The notes: a model not told the origin generated them from the letters alone. A stretch of DNA of 64,000 nucleotides from Megamerina dolium (GCA_963854835.1 OY978525.1:29659253-29723252); one strand, 5' to 3'. Numbered from the stretch's first letter, positions 24,266 to 36,830 are shown. Numbers and translations: made by a program.

Positions 24266-24850
24266 ATAAAAAGTTTAGTTGCTGAAGTTCGGCACATAGG
24301 AAATCGGATGAAACCCTCGCCTACTTTCCATACAAAAGTAGGGTTTTGAAAGTGGACTTTTAGAATTTGCACACGAAAATGCTAAGCTGAAACTCGGTAA
24401 ACATCATTATATTAAAAGGATTAGACAAGCTTTAAAATTACCTACCTGGCATAAGAAAATATGTCTTTGAATGTAATTTTTTTTAAACTGAAACTTGGTA
24501 CATATGATTATATTGACAAACGAGAGGACTAGTTTGAAAACGGAAAGATTTAGGGGAAGTACACGCCTAAATCCAATACAAAAATATGTTTTTGAATGTA
24601 TTTTCTCAGAATTTTTTACGAGAATATAAATCTATCAGACTGAAAATCGGTACATTCGATTTTATTGACTAATGAATATTCGTCAAATAGTATGAAGTTC
24701 TAATATGGATGAAATCAGATGAAATACACTACTACCTCCCATATAAAAATATTTTTTAATGAATTTTTTTAAAGTTAAGATGCTGAAACTCAATAAATAA
24801 ATACACTAATGAACAAACAAGTTTGAGAATATGAAAAATATGGAAAAATA
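24266..24850. repeat. Satellite-like family B, about 4 degenerate units
   Basis: The recurring phrase TGAAACTCGGTA followed by an ATTATATTGAC-like stretch occurs at 24388, 24489, 24641 and 24783 (spacings 101, 152 and 142). Between anchors, the units share CCATACAAAAGTA/CCAATACAAAAATATG and TTTTTGAATGTATTTT. Confidence 0.6.
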
Positions 24851-24930
24851 TGTATGTTTGAGAATTTACACATGAATAAAGAAAGGTAATAAGCCTATAC
24901 TATAAACAAGTTGGAAAACGGAAGAAAATA

Positions 24931-25101
24931 CATGGGAAGTTGTTACTGTCGGAATAATTGCTAATTGCTTGCCGACAGGTGGGTACCGTTCGAAAGAAAA
25001 ATCTTTTCGATATTAAATTTGTTATGCATCAGCCTTGCATTGAACCACGACCTACAGATCAGAAGGCCAACACACTAACCACTGAGCCACGGCACGCACT
25101 A
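24931..25101 (-). mobile_element. tRNA-derived SINE, copy 1, 3'-truncated
   Basis: Carries the tRNA-like head (minus strand: GTGCCGTGGCTCAGTGGTTA box A; GGTTCAATGCAAGG in the box B position, decayed) and the middle block GGTACCCACCTGTCGGCAAG. The 3' half is missing. Confidence 0.85.
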
Positions 25102-27164
25102 AATAAAATAATAAAATAAATAAAATAGTAAAAAAAATGTATTTTTTAATGAAACTGCTAAATGTTGAGCCGAAACAAAATTAACAAAATTATGCACATT
25201 TACAATAGCAGTAGCTCTTAGATCTTTCGAAGGATAATTATTGAATAGATAGAAATACGTTATATAATATTCAGATAATATTTATAAACTAAATTATAAA
25301 CATACTATGTACTAACAGAATAAATTCATTTTAATTTGCAAATATTATAATGCACATAGTTTTATTCATTTTCAATTTGCAAGAATTTAATAATAAATAA
25401 TATTTATGATAAAATTCACAAAAATAACAAACAATAGGAAAACATGAGAATTAAAAACAATAAACAAATAAATAAACATGAAAATAAACCATATTCATAA
25501 ACCAGCATGTATGCACACCGTCAAAAAAAAGACCTGAACACACACGTCGCGAAATGAAAACATCAAATATAACAATAGCAGCTATAAAAATACAACAAAA
25601 CATAAGCGACCGAAAAAAAAAACAACAGCAAAATCATGAACAATTTATGCAAGCACATACAACAAATATTCTAGAATTATGAAGGTTAAAAATCATGAAT
25701 GAGTAGTCGTGAAACCCTTTAACCTTGAAAAAAAAACCATGTAAACAATAAAAGTGGCCCATTTTCATAGTTATATGTATGTGTGTGTGTTGGTTCCTTT
25801 ATTGCTTGATTTTCGCTTGTTCATTCGTTTGCATGCTTGCGTGTGTGCGCATTCATATTTGTAAAATGAGTCTATAGACACTTGAATATATGCATATGTA
25901 GATAAGTAATGTAAAATATGTACACTAAGGTGGTTCAAAATTTTACAACTTCTTGTTTCACTTCAAGCAACTTTCTCCATGGAAACAAAAATAATTCTCA
26001 AATACCCATTAATTCGTGCTTGCTATCATTTTCTTCAAACATACTTACTCCATATTTCCAACGTTTAAGGGATCTTCCATACAAATCGACAATCGACCCC
26101 ATAGATCCCAGGAAATGTACCTATAACATTGAAATCTATGATTGACCTTCATTAATTTTGTTTATAAATATTTTCTCGGAACAGATTTACCCCGTATCAC
26201 CACCTTTTAGAGAGAAGGTCCCATACAAAATAGATGCTTTTATAAAAACTATAAAAAATTAGCATGCTGTAAATTAAAAATCACTTTTACTTCCTTGCAA
26301 TGAAAAAAGTGCTTTAAAAGATCGCAATTCATATTTCATTGAGCCATAATATCAAATTATGCTCATTTAATTTGATCCACCTTAATATACATACATATAT
26401 ATGTACAACATATGCATATAAATCTACATATCGTATCCATAAACATATATATGTATGTACGTTAAGAATAATATTGTACGTATATGCATGTGCATGAGAT
26501 GAACCTTTGCTGTTGCTCATTTTATTATTCCCATTCTATTTTTTACGAGTAATCAAACGATATGTTGTAAGTATGCTTTTCTTTTTTGGGTGTTTTATTT
26601 TGTCTCTACTACTTATGAAGATATACATACTATATGCAGGCATATAACAAAGAGGCACAAAGTGTATGTGCTTATATAAAATAATGGGTTCGTCCTTAAG
26701 TGGATTAAGATTAATTATTTGTCAAAAATAAAAGTGAACGTACTATAATATACAATGTGTCGACAAATTTCGACAACTTGAATTTAATTAAATTTTATTT
26801 TTTATTGTTGTACATAAACTATATATGGTGAAGTTTTTAATTCTTTTATTTTATCTGATTCTTTTGAAGTTAAAAATACAAATGACAGGTAATGTACGGG
26901 TAATGTTTTATTGAGAATTAGCGAAAGCTGTAAGTTATTCCGTCAACTCTCTCACCTGAAACACTGAAAGCTTTATGTGGGTATTACGGCTACCTCTTCT
27001 TCAAAATCCTTCAGTGCAATTTGTTAAATTCTCTGGAAGTGTCCAACTTGGCGCAGCAATTGAATTTAAATGCTCTTAACTATGGTGCGTACAGCCCAAA
27101 AAACTGTGATGCACTTTCACAGGTGGCAGCACATAGTGGCAATATCAATGGGTATTTTTTGAGC
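25102..27164. other. AT-rich stretch with satellite A units
   Basis: Mostly AT-rich. Between 25920 and 26240 two degenerate family A units occur (CCCATTAATTCGTGC, CATACTTACTCCATATTTCC, then CTTCATTAATTTTG, CCCCGTATCACCACC). No gene was recognised. Confidence 0.45.
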
Positions 27165-27547
27165 TTACTTACTTACTTATGTATCCATTACAACCGAAAA
27201 TCGATTTAGACCGATCTCTGCCCTTCGTTAAATGGCGTCTGTTAGAAATTCCAAGCACCATCAATTTTTCCGGTAATTGGTCTTCCCACTGGAGGTTAGG
27301 TCTGCCTCTTCTGCGTAATGCTCCTGTGAATATATCTACGTGGGTGTCGCCATACAGCTGATCAGCTCATGGTTGTACCTTATACGGTCCAAAGATCTTG
27401 CGTAGGAGTTTTTTTCTTAGAAAACTCTAAGCATTCTCTCATCTGAGGTGGAAGTAGCTCTTGTTAGCAAGAGAGACCCATTGCAATACCTCCAGGCTAG
27501 TGTTTATACTGGTTCAAAGATAGACAAAATCTTTCACTACTTTTTGA
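27165..27547 (-). mobile_element. RTE LINE copy 3, 3' end only
   Basis: The minus-strand copy begins at its tail (ACTTACTTACTTAT on the plus strand) and matches the last roughly 600 bases of the reference copy with deletions: CCACTGGAGGTTAGGTCTGC, CTTATACGGTCCAAAGATCT, GGTTCAAAGATAGAC. It is 5'-truncated, as usual for LINEs. Confidence 0.88.
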
Positions 27548-29869
27548 GCTACCTTCATATATTCCCTGTTTCTGGTTGGAAGAACTCTAGAGACATCATT
27601 CTTTCTGAGCTCTCACACCTTTTTGCTGATCTTTTCGTAGCAAATTTCTGAAAGGATTGCTTATCGCTTGCCTTATTGACCGTTGAGTAAGAATTGTAGG
27701 AACGAGTTTTTTGTTTTTTGAGAACGTTCTGTTTCTATTTGATTCAGCTAACTTCATGACAGGAACGAAATTGGCAATGGTCCTCTTTTAAAATTGTGGG
27801 ACTATCTTCTGGTCTTCTTTCTGGCCGATGCTTTCATTAACATCCAGAGCTGCTTTAATTTTGGGATGTCTCTGTTATAGCCAGCAGCAAAATTTCTTTT
27901 TCCATGCATTTCTATGTTTTAAATCATGCTGGTTTCTCCCTTTCTCTTAATATTGCTCTTTATATTATCCAACTAGGCATTCGTTCTGTTTTGACTTTCT
28001 ATACAATAAATAAATATTTTTAATTATATTTTTCTTTTTAAAAAAAATAAAATATATAAATCATTTCCTTTAGCATATCCGCTATATTGATGTAACCACT
28101 AATTATTTTGACAACGGAACAGTTTTGTAATAGATTAGTACTAAATAGTACTAAAGTCAATGTTTGTTAACAACGCATGTTTATTCGACTATGACAGATG
28201 AAAAAAAAAACAAAAGTTAATTATTTGTTTAATTAATAATTTATTGATCGACTATAACTGCGATCCTATCTTTTTAATGCTTCAAACCAATTTTTCTCTA
28301 TAAGAACATTTTTATAGTTAAGAGAACACTTAAAGAAACACAATTCTAATGTCGAATATATAATTCTATATATTTTTTGTATATGTTATTTATTGCCAAC
28401 AATTTAATTAAGGTTGTGACACATCAGGGTGCAAACATTACTATGTATACATACTCGATATATATACAAGTATTTACCTAATGCCTACATATTTCGTGCA
28501 AGTATCATATACTCGTATGTAGTGGGAGTAATAACTAATTTCTAAGCTATATATAGGTGCAGATCTCATGTGGTTACATTAATTAAATATTAAAGATATT
28601 TCGTAAAAAAAACCAGGTATATGCAAAAATATATTCAAACTGACATCATAAGGGTAGGGAATTATTTGAACAGACACACCACTTTAAGTTTCATAATGGT
28701 TTCATGCGGAATACAACTAAATGTAAATGTACTGTATACATTAATGTCAATATTTTAATAAATTTTAAGTACTTACCTCTCGAATTCGAAAATTATTTTT
28801 TTCACAGCCAATAAATATCAAGTATATATCAAGTGTTGTCAACTGTCAATTATGATGTCAAAATGCTGATGTCAACAGATTGTAAAATCATATCATGTAC
28901 AGATGATGAGAAAATTGCAATTTGTTGTTATTACCTATATTTATTAGCCTTGATTTGATTAATTCAAAATATTCATTGACAATGACAATTATTAAAATAT
29001 TTTTTGATGATATTTTCATTGTAATTAACACGGTTTTTTCATTATCATCATTAGTATTATTAACATAAATTTATGAGAATTTAAACAAAGAATGCCCATA
29101 AATACATCTACATATTGTTTCAAGAAGTTATTTTTATAAAAAAAAATATATTCTAATTATTTTCATATGAATGTGATTTCTTCACCACAATTGCTCGGAT
29201 AATTACAAATTTATTTGTGCGTGCTGACATGCTATATTTATATTATAAATACAATACTAACAGAAGTGGTATAAAAAAAATTTATTATTGTAACAATGGG
29301 TAACTATTTTTGTGCACGCAATGAATACTCAACAGACATCAACAAATTTTCAGACATCGAAAGGACACTTTGTGAAGTGATTATGTAGTAATGTTTTTGC
29401 TAAAAATTTGGGTGATATTCCATGTTATCATTGAAAGCATGCTAACTCGTTAATTTCAATTATAGAAAATTCAAAGAGCATATGGAGACATCTTGCTGTG
29501 GCCTACTATCAGTAAATTATATAAATGAATTTTTGAATTTAGGAGGCTCAGAAAATTAAAATGGATTTGAGCCTTCTAAATTCAAAAATCGCATTATACA
29601 AAGTTTCTGTTGCCTATAATTTTATTCAAATTTGTAAAAGCTTTGTAAGAACCCAAATATATCATTGAAAATCGACTAAAAACTGGGAAAAATGTAAATC
29701 TTAAAAAAAATTATTTTTTATTATTTTTTTTTTATCCAAGAAAATGAGGTATTGATGCAGAATATATATTAATAAATACCCCAGTTACGAATAATAATGT
29801 GCAAGTACAGAAATTTAAATTTTCTTTCTTTCTTAACCGCAAATAGAAAAATTACCCTATAGTTGCCTA
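27548..29869. other. Non-coding stretch with possible old coding debris
   Basis: 27560-27990 has more even base composition than its surroundings and, on the minus strand, an interrupted Lys- and Glu-rich reading; it may be decayed transposon sequence, but no family was recognised. From 28 kb it is AT-rich, with a hairpin at 29513-29605. Confidence 0.4.
29513..29605. other. Imperfect hairpin, arms about 35 bp
   Basis: The arm AATTTTTGAATTTAGGAGGC at 29528 pairs with GCCTTCTAAATTCAAAAATC ending at 29591 (few mismatches; loop about 17 nt). Weaker pairing extends outward on both sides. It could be a small-RNA precursor or the remains of a foldback element. Confidence 0.5.
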
Positions 29870-30535
29870 GGTATCTGCTCTACAATGGGTAAATGTAAGC
29901 CTGACTCCCATTAATTCTTCATCCACAATATATTTTCGGAACTCACTTACCTCCTTATCTTAGGGGGACTGCACTCCAAAATTTTTATTTGAAATATGAT
30001 TCCAGCGAAATATGATTACCGTCCCCTTAAGAGCGTTGGATACAACAGCGACTCCTATTAATTTTTTCCCACATTGTAATATTTTTGTCTAAGCTTACTC
30101 AGCCCGTATCTTCACCCCTTAAAGGGGGCTGCAGTTCAAAATAAAAATGTTTATATGCTTTCACCACACCTAGGGTCCCTCTAGAAATATTAGGTGTTTC
30201 AGTGAAACCCTATTAATTTTTCCTCCATAATCTTTTGTTTTTTGGAACAAATATACCACATACAACCACCTCTTAGGGGGCTTCCCCTACAAAAGTGATA
30301 TTCTTATTCCAGGCTTCCAGAATTCCTCTGTAGGGATATATTACTGACTCCCAATTATTTTTGACCTTCCATAGTTTTTTTAGAACATACTTAGCCCGTA
30401 TTTCTACTCTCTGAAGAAGCTGCCCTATAAATTTGAAATTTTTATTTTCTCTTCAGGGAAGGGATGTATTAGTGATCCCCATTAATTTATCCCCCCCCAT
30501 AATATTTTTTTGGAACATGCATGCAATTGCCATAT
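29870..30535. repeat. Satellite family A array, 5 degenerate units
   Basis: Units of about 127-153 bp, each with (GA)CTCCCATTAATTTTTCC, then CATAATATTTTTGGAACATA, CTTAGCCCGTATCTCCACCC and CTTAGGGGGCTGCCCTACAA. Unit starts are near 29903, 30050, 30203, 30345 and 30472. Units are heavily diverged, so the array is old. Confidence 0.75.
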
Positions 30536-30639
30536 GAAGTTAATATTACCAGAGATGTTACATTTTAGAGCCATCTACCGACAATTTGTTATCGAACTTT
30601 TTCGAACACCCAATATATTAGTTATATAAAAATAGGCTA

Positions 30640-30792
30640 ATATATGTAGGTCCCTTCTAATGCTGTCCAAATTTAACACGCACAACAGTATTGGAAGAGA
30701 AGCTCGGTGGTATCACAATGGGCCTTTCTGGCCTATGTGTGTCCTCTCAGAGAGAGAGGGCAGCCACATAACCTAACCTAACCTATATAAAA
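30640..30792 (+). mobile_element. Chimeric SINE-like copy with (AACCT)n tail
   Basis: Its first half, TAGGTCCCTTCTAATGCTGT and ACGCACAACAGTATTGGAAG, matches the SINE body. After AGAAGCTCGG the sequence differs (GGGCCTTTCTGGCC, CTCTCAGAGAGAGAGGGCA), then ends GCCACATAACCTAACCTAAC. It has no tRNA head and sits within family A satellite, one more unit of which follows at about 30820-30900. Confidence 0.7.
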
Positions 30793-31930
30793 ATACATAG
30801 TAGATAGCATAAGTGGCGCTTAATATTTTTTCGAAACACGTACTTAGCCTGTATCTCTACTTCTTCTCCTCTATAGAATTGAAATTTTTTTATTTAACTG
30901 ACTCCCAGTATCAATTGCATTGAACGGTTGTAATTGAAGACTTTGGAACCAATTATTATTCCACCACAATGCAAATAATGTTATCGAGATATAAACTATT
31001 CCGCTTAATTTTCGGACGATAATTTTATAAACAAAAACTATTGATGATTGCATGTATCCTACTGGGTATTGACTTGCGTATACTAATAAATAGATTATAA
31101 GCTATCTTCTTAAGAATAATCAATGAATTTGTAGCAATACAATTCGAATGCCCTACGCAGCATTATGCCTATCAAAATCATCATCACTGTCATTATCAAA
31201 GCCAACTGTATATACATATATTGTTGTAATTAATATAGATTATATTTGTTCACATAATAAATAAACAAAGTCCAATGCAATGTTTCAAAGTAGTGTCTGT
31301 ACATAGTATATGAATGTAACATACTGCAGCTACATACTATGTGCGAATTGTTGTCGTAACACTAATAATAAATTACATGATGTCCAATTAGTGTGAAATT
31401 TAAAATTGAGTATTTTGTGCAACAATTGCATTTTCATGTTTAATTTTACAAAATATGCACACACAAAAATAACTGTACATAAATCTATACATATGTATCT
31501 ATATTTATATACACTAGTAGCTTATACACCTTCCCATACGATATGCGGATTATAGACTCGTGCATGTATCGCTAGTTGTGTACTTCCAATGAAATGTACT
31601 TGTATATATATGGTGTATTTGTGTATGTTGTTGCTTCCACTACAAAAATGTTGCACATTTTTATTGCTGCTTTCATTTTCATGATATAAATTTTCGTCTA
31701 GTGTATCGTATTGTAGTAATATAAAAATAAATAGACACATGTGAAAGTAAATCGAGATAAAGAACATTGTAAGGAGAAAAAAAAGAAGATATTGTCGAAT
31801 TAAATTACAAGTGAATTCACAGCTAATTTCATGCAATAATTCGGTTAAGTGTTAATTGCTTGTTGTACGATATCTTTTCAAGCATTTATTATACAAGCAA
31901 ATGATTTAATGTGTGGTAAAAACATTTAAG
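30793..31930. other. Satellite A remnant and AT-rich sequence
   Basis: One more family A unit is visible at 30820-30915 (ACGTACTTAGCCTGTATCTC, then TGACTCCCAGTATC). After that the stretch is AT-rich without recognised genes. Confidence 0.45.
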
Positions 31931-31933
31931 TAA

Positions 31934-32461
31934 TAGCCTAGACAGATGGCAGCCTAATTCCGGATTACCGGCGCACTTAATCCGAATAAAATATTAAACT
32001 GACAGACGGCAGTATTGCGGATTAACTAAACAGCTGATTGCTGCTTTATTAGGTCTGTCCACATACAATACTATCACAATCAATTTCTGTCATCTATCAC
32101 TCTCGATATGAGAAAATCTACAAGAAGTACGTGAACTGAAAACTATCAGAAACTTGTAAATTGACATTCACCGTTCATAATTGACAGCTGGATTTATTTG
32201 TTCGCCAACACTTTTCATGTTGAAAACTGTAAACAATTGTTGAAAGTTTTTCGTTAGCGAACACACGTAATATTTTGTAAAATGGATGGAGAAAAATTCA
32301 CAATAGACAATTTTCAGCAGTGTTGCCATCGCAAATTGCCCTAATCCTCTTTTATTTTGAGAATTAACTCATAGAGTTTATGCGGATTAGCTGCAGTTAA
32401 TGCCCGAGATAATTCGAATTAACTCGGTAATCCGGAATTAGGCTGCCGTCTGTCTAGGCTA
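31934..32461. mobile_element. MITE with 37-bp TIRs and TAA target duplication
   Basis: The left end TAGCCTAGACAGATGGCAGC and inverted right end TAGCCTAGACAGACGGCAGC continue together through CTAATTCCGGATTACCG (one mismatch in about 37). TAA flanks both sides (31931-31933 and 32462-32464). A 3-bp TWA duplication suggests a PIF/Harbinger derivative. No transposase is present. An internal ATG (32282) opens MDGEKFTIDNF before a stop 21 codons in, which resembles the start of the small DNA-binding accessory protein of Harbinger elements; this last point is tentative. Confidence 0.85.
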
Positions 32462-32464
32462 TAA

Positions 32465-33317
32465 GATAAGAGCTACTATATTCCTATAAATATAGCATAC
32501 ATATCGTATGTATATGAGCATTTCTTGTAGTTCGAATTTAATGCTAAAATGCTTTAATTTTGAATTAGACTTAGTGTTTTACACAGTGTTTTATGAAATT
32601 AATTTCGCTTGATTCTTAATTCTTACAAGGATACAAATCTGTAACCACAATTAATAACCACTTAAGTTGAGTAGCCAAAATGGCTCATATAGCACATTGT
32701 TTAGAAGAGTTTCCTTTAGACTACTTCGTTTAGATGAGCCATAAATCAGCAATAAATCTCAGAGAAATCAGAAATTTGTATACTAGTTGTTCTTGAGTTT
32801 ATTTCGAAGCCTTAAAATTCTAGCTTTTTATGTAGAAACATCAAAAAGCTCCTGCATAAAAGTTATAAAGTAGATTTAAGTAGTTATTACAATTTACCAT
32901 AATATATATATATATATGTATGAGTATTATTTATCGATTATAGTTTTTCATTAAATATTTTTTTCATTTTGTTCTGCTTACAATTTGTGCTTTCCATTTT
33001 CATTTTGGTAACATATTTTCGCATCATTATGTTTGCGTCTAAGTATCATTGTCGTGCCATGGCATTTTCAACATCTTTTTGAATTTTTCTTTAGAAAAAA
33101 AAACAGCTCTTCCATTAGTCTTGTTTATGCGCTTCAACGATTAACTCAATATTGCTTATTATTTGCAATCATTAACCATCCAATTGTGTATAAAATATTT
33201 TATTATATCAAACAACTTTGGATATTATATAATTCAAATAATTAATTATCATTGAAGGAGAAGAGGAAGAAAGAATGACAAATGTTCTGATTATATAATT
33301 TGATTTCATTTTGATTA
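32465..33317. other. AT-rich non-coding stretch
   Basis: No gene was recognised. A short TATATATATATAT run lies near 32905. Confidence 0.45.
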
Positions 33318-33319
33318 TA

Positions 33320-33888
33320 CAGCGTGGACTATGAAGAAAAAACGAATAAATATTTTATCAAAGTCATGAGTTTGTTATAAAAGATTGGACTTTTCCATTT
33401 AAGAGTGAAAGACGACATCATTCTAATGATTGTCATGGCTAGCTTTATAGTACCTCATCTAATGTACCCAAATTTTCAGTACATTTTCGATTGTTTGGGC
33501 TTCAATCTATGGCTATGTCGATTGGGGAACAGTGAATACCATATGGGTTTGGCCATATGGTAAGCCGCCACCAATACCGTTAATGGCGAGCATTACCGTG
33601 CTAAATGAATGTTCGTGTGCAAAAATTGAAAAAGATTACATGGACGACATTTGGTTTCAACAGAACTGGGCTACTTGCCACTCAGCCAACGGAACCATTG
33701 ATTTTTTGCGCACTATCTTTGAAAATCGAATAATAAGCCAAAATTCTGATATCAATTGGCCGTCTCGGAGCTGTGGTTTGACCCAATAGTACTATTTTTT
33801 GTGGCGAGCCGTTAAAGATAAATATTACGCTAACCATCCACTTTTTTATAGCTGATTCTATTTTCAAACGTTAAATCCATCCACCCTG
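33320..33888 (+). mobile_element. mariner/Tc1 relic, 569 bp
   Basis: Bounded by TA|CAGCGTGGA on the left and the inverted CAGGGTGGA|TA on the right. The interior codes for the end of a transposase: DIWFQQNWATCHSA (a block that normally reads DGATCH, so its catalytic Asp is replaced by Asn here), DFLRTIFENRIIS, NWPSRSCGLTQ, a stop, then YFLWRAVKDKYY-like coding. The N-terminal half is missing. Confidence 0.8.
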
Positions 33889-34029
33889 TATTTATGTACT
33901 AGCCAAATGAAATTCTAAGTACATAAAAAAAAAACAGGTCTGTTATGAATCGAAAAAACAAAGAACGATATTTCTTAGCTTAATTCTTTTATTTGGATAT
34001 ATATACAATATATACAATTTCACTGGGTC

Positions 34030-34610
34030 ATTTGAGCGTGTTTTTAAATTGATAAACGGCTATTTCACTCAATAAATATGGGGAATATATTAACCGATTA
34101 TATATTTAAAAATCTTTACTTATTCCTAAAATAAATCTCATCCCCGCCAAAGCAGTCATCAGCCGATTTAATATACCTATGCCACCATTTTTTACAATCA
34201 TTAAAACACTTGTCCAATTCGATTTTCGCGATTGCCTTCAATACCTTCTTCGATTCAGTTTGTATCTCATTTATCGACTTAAAACTGTGTCCACGGAGCG
34301 GCCTCTTCAGTTTAACGAAAAACCAGAGGTCACAAGGAGCTTAATTCAAGTCTCATCACCCGTAATAATGTGTTATTATCATATGTCCTGATAGTCAGAA
34401 AGCATTCTGACATTCAGGAACATTCTGTTTCACAGAAAGCATTGGTTTCAAAAAATTGATCAGGATTTGACTTTTCTCATGCACAAATGTTCTTTCAAAA
34501 TAGTCTTCACTACTCCTTCTGATAAAAATACCACTAAGCTCTTTAACTCTCAAGGTACTAACTATCAAAATGTAACGTTCCGTACGAACATGGGTTAGCC
34601 TCACCCGGCA
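34030..34610 (-). mobile_element. mariner relic, transposase C-terminus
   Basis: The minus strand reads APCDLWFFVKLKRPLRGHSF, then SINEIQTESKKVLKAIAK and CFNDCKKWWHRYI, typical of the end of a mariner transposase with the third catalytic Asp in PCD. Stops interrupt the upstream part (34395-34600). No TIR pair was identified. Confidence 0.75.
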
Positions 34611-34879
34611 ACTTTATTTAGATGTGTCTTGGGTTAAAATTAGTGCATTTCGATATTTTTTTTTATTTCAATGGGAAAATTCCATACAATTAAGGACGTG
34701 TATCGATGTGTATTTTTTCATACGTCAAAGTTATAAATAAATATTCGATGGTTTTTCAGAAAAATTCGAAGAAAAAAACAAAATTTTTTAAATTGCTCGT
34801 ATTTTGATGAAAAATTAAGGTACATGAATTTTCAAAGTATCATTCGAAAGCAGTTTAAATTACAGTGCTTCTGTTTCGA

Positions 34880-36382
34880 AATTTTGTTGTTCGCAAATTC
34901 TTCTGGAACATCACCAGCATTCAAAAATTTTTCAATCGAGTGGAGAAGCCCGACGCGAAGAGTTGGTATGGCCAATCTTCTGACCAAGAGGGGCTTTACG
35001 AGCTGCGAGGACAGTTCGAAAAAAATTCCATTCTTTTCATAGCAACATTTTCCTCATTCAGGTTGTACAAAATGAAAGAATTTAACTTCACCTGATCTAA
35101 AATACTGTAAAACATGCTCAAAGGCCACCTCAATGGCTTACGAGCAGTTGAATACTGATGACATGTCTGATCAAAACTGTCCGTTCCACCCTTAGTTTCA
35201 TTGTAGAAAAGTATTATTTCCGGTTTGCCGGATTCTTTGTCAATTTTGCCAGCTTTATGCAGGGAAGATAAGATAAGAACAATTTTGTTCTTTTTTGGGT
35301 TGTAAGAGATCAACGTTTTTTTTTTGTCGCAATATGCAAATTGAACATTTGGTTTGCCTTTTTTGAAAGTTTTGAAAGATGCTGGGATTTCTTTTTTATT
35401 TTTTTTTTACCGTTCCTACTACGGTCAGATTGTAATCATTTTTCATTTTGCTCAAAAGAGGGAAAGAAGTGAACCAATTGTCACAAGTGATGTTTCGCTC
35501 GGTATTATGAATAGGCTGACTGCGTTTTCTAACATAGTATGTTGGAATTGCCTCTCCTTCATCCCTACTATTTACATTTCCACAATATGGAATCTCATTT
35601 ATCATGTAATGCGTCTTACTATCATTCAAGGAAACAATTTTCAGACCATATTTATCTGGTTTGGATGGGATACATCTGATGTGAGTGAAACGTTCAGTCC
35701 CTTTTCTTTCATTTCTAGTACTTTTGTTACCAAAACGTAGACAATTTAAAATAAATTTAAAACGGTTTCGATGCATCGTAGCTTTGAATGCCCCACCAGT
35801 TGATAGTTTTGCTTTACCTTATTTTGTTAACCTCAGCGTAATACAACAATCCCAAAATAGCTCTTACTTCAACAACATCTATAATTTTATGAACGGAAAA
35901 GTTGAGCGTTATTCCTTTATCTTTCAACTCATCAATCTCTCTGTTTATTTGGTCATTTGTGCGCAAGACTATTACTTCCAAAATATTGTCCATAAATAAA
36001 ACATTCCATGCTTCAACTGGGGATGTGGCATTTACAGCATCACCTTTCATAGCTGGTTCGTAAATCGTGTGCGATTGCCTAGTACCTCGCTGCTCTGGCG
36101 CAGAAAGGTACCACTTGTGTCCGCTTTTAGAACGCAGGTAAGCTGGTCAGCCACGTTTGCGTGGAGGAACGTCAGGTGTTGCGCCTGCTGTAGCTTCCCC
36201 CTCTTCCCCCGAATCTTACGAGTTTCTGTCTTCGATGTCGGTTTCCAATGCATGGGAACTATCTTATTCTATATTATTGGCATCATCGGTATCTGGTCAG
36301 TTGTAGCGTTATATTTATCGCTGTGGAGCTGGTAGAGCTCTTCAAGGGCAGCAGCACTCCGAGCTTTTCTACGTGTCATCAT
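34880..36382 (-). pseudogene. piggyBac-family transposase, broken
   Basis: Would excise the element precisely at TTAA sites. ATG at 36382 opens MMTRRKARSAAALEELY; several frames follow: 36253-36047 (unstructured N-terminus), 36050-35814 (EVIVLRTNDQINRE, VHKIIDVVEVRAILGLL), 35776-35396 (FKFILNCLRFGNKSTR, PSKPDKYGLKIVSLND, TCDNWFTSFPLL with the second catalytic Asp) and 35313-34996 (SYNPKKNKIVLILSS, KGGTDSFDQTCHQYS with the third Asp, RKPLRWPLSMFY). Block order and wording match the PGBD/DDE_Tnp_1_7 family. At least three frame breaks, and a truncated C-terminus with no recognisable Cys-rich tail. TTAA-bounded ends were not found. Confidence 0.85.
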
Positions 36383-36830
36383 CTTAACAAAAAAGTTAGA
36401 GATTTAATTACAACTTGAGGCAATAAATAATATTGCACTCAAAATAGTTCCCTTACCTTGAACGTCGCTAATATACTCCAGTACGTATAAGTTGACAGAA
36501 GACGCGGCGTGGCCGAACTAACCAAACTTTGATATTATGCGCCACGCATTGCATCACTTTTTCAAAAACTTTTGAAAACTATCCCTAGCAACTGCGTATA
36601 CCGAATAAAAACGATCAGCTTGTTTTTGATAAATTGCGGATTTTGCTACGTTCAGTACGAACTGGGTGAAAAATACCCGACTTCAATTTTCGTTTCGCTG
36701 TAATACAAACACTGAACGATCGAATAACGCCGCTAACTGAGACTTAGACATATAGTACCCCAAACATTTTTCCCCCCCTTGGTTGGGGCGCTGCCATCGG
36801 TCCCCTACAAATTAACCATTAATTAACCAT

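Noticed and set aside
27560..27990. Decayed coding sequence on the minus strand
   Set aside because: Composition hints at old coding DNA, but stops are frequent and no family could be named.
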